Assembly: GCA_018136815.1 (NCBI GenBank)
Contig: CM030939.1
Coordinates: forward strand, 2,426,808 to 2,490,807
Reading direction: 5' to 3'
DNA length: 64,000 nucleotides
Source: Isochrysis galbana
Lineage: Eukaryota; Haptophyta; Isochrysidales; Isochrysidaceae
Part shown: in pieces, positions 63,785-64,000 of the stretch
Layout: every line of letters begins with the position of its first letter
How positions within the stretch are numbered: position 1 is the stretch's first letter
Position numbers and translations under genes: made by a program
Notes under the pieces: generated by a model
The model's database searches: none
Seen by the model: the letters and a program-made list of their open reading frames with translations, nothing else
What the model was told of the DNA's origin: nothing

Positions 63785-64000
63785 GCGGAGGAATGGAGGA
63801 ATTGAGGGGGAAAAAGTCGTTTAGTGATAGAAAGTGCAGGGCCGGTGCACCAGAGTCGGGGGGCAAACCTCGCGCGGAAGCGGCGGGGGGGGGGGGGGGT
63901 TACCCCCCGCGCGCGGGGGGGCGAGAGGGCGGTGCAACTCGAATACGCACCCGTCGGACAAGAGACATTGATTTTACAGTCTTAAAAGGGCCTTTTTACA
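63785..64000. other. Window end, G-run region
   Basis: A G run at 63885-63899 is followed by TTACCCCCCGCGCGCGGGGG. No gene. Confidence 0.4.

Overview
This is a eukaryotic nuclear window. It has spliced genes with GT-AG introns, a 12.3 kb dynein exon, a mitochondrial ribosomal protein gene, non-LTR retroelements, simple repeats and long G/C homopolymers. The gene set points to a flagellated or ciliated unicellular eukaryote: the retrograde intraflagellar transport motor DYNC2H1, an NADPH oxidase, a lipoxygenase-like protein, a TauD-like dioxygenase, a sulfotransferase, an MFS transporter and two paralogous Zn2Cys6 regulators. A haptophyte or other chromist alga fits the GC-rich, intron-poor, microsatellite-rich style, but nothing in the window fixes the taxon.

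Layout. 1-5.5 kb: 3' end of an NADPH oxidase gene, a short retroelement, a damaged LINE on the minus strand and a 5'-truncated GNAT acetyltransferase. 6.1-7.8 kb: a multi-exon sulfotransferase. 8.9-10.5 kb: a coding-like sequence split by a candidate TIR element. 11.4-24.6 kb: DYNC2H1 in three exons. 25-29 kb: a repeat nest with a hAT transposase relic between two inverted copies of a short element. 29.3-30.8 kb: small minus-strand genes including mitochondrial uL14. 31-34.2 kb: CT/GA tracts and a patatin/cPLA2-like lipase. 34.6-38.8 kb: a Tudor-domain protein gene between inverted repeats. 40-46.7 kb: two divergently oriented genes for regulators with twin Zn2Cys6 clusters. 48.6-52.5 kb: non-autonomous retroelement copies, one with a perfect 16-bp target-site duplication, and small membrane-protein ORFs. 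53-54.6 kb: TauD/TfdA-like dioxygenase in three exons. 56.8-59.2 kb: lipoxygenase-like gene in two exons. 59.8-60.3 kb: LINE ORF1 relic. 61.3-62.9 kb: MFS transporter.

The genes do not form a pathway. The most unusual signal is in the retroelements. At least eight elements of different body sequence (one LINE, one LINE relic, several short elements) begin with a short hairpin; in seven of them it sits 4-7 nt before an ATGG start. The stem sequence differs between elements while base pairing is kept. Two elements bounded by target-site duplications show that this hairpin is essentially the 5' end of the element. The LINE copy also appears to join an ORF1-like N-terminal domain in frame to reverse transcriptase, without a visible endonuclease.
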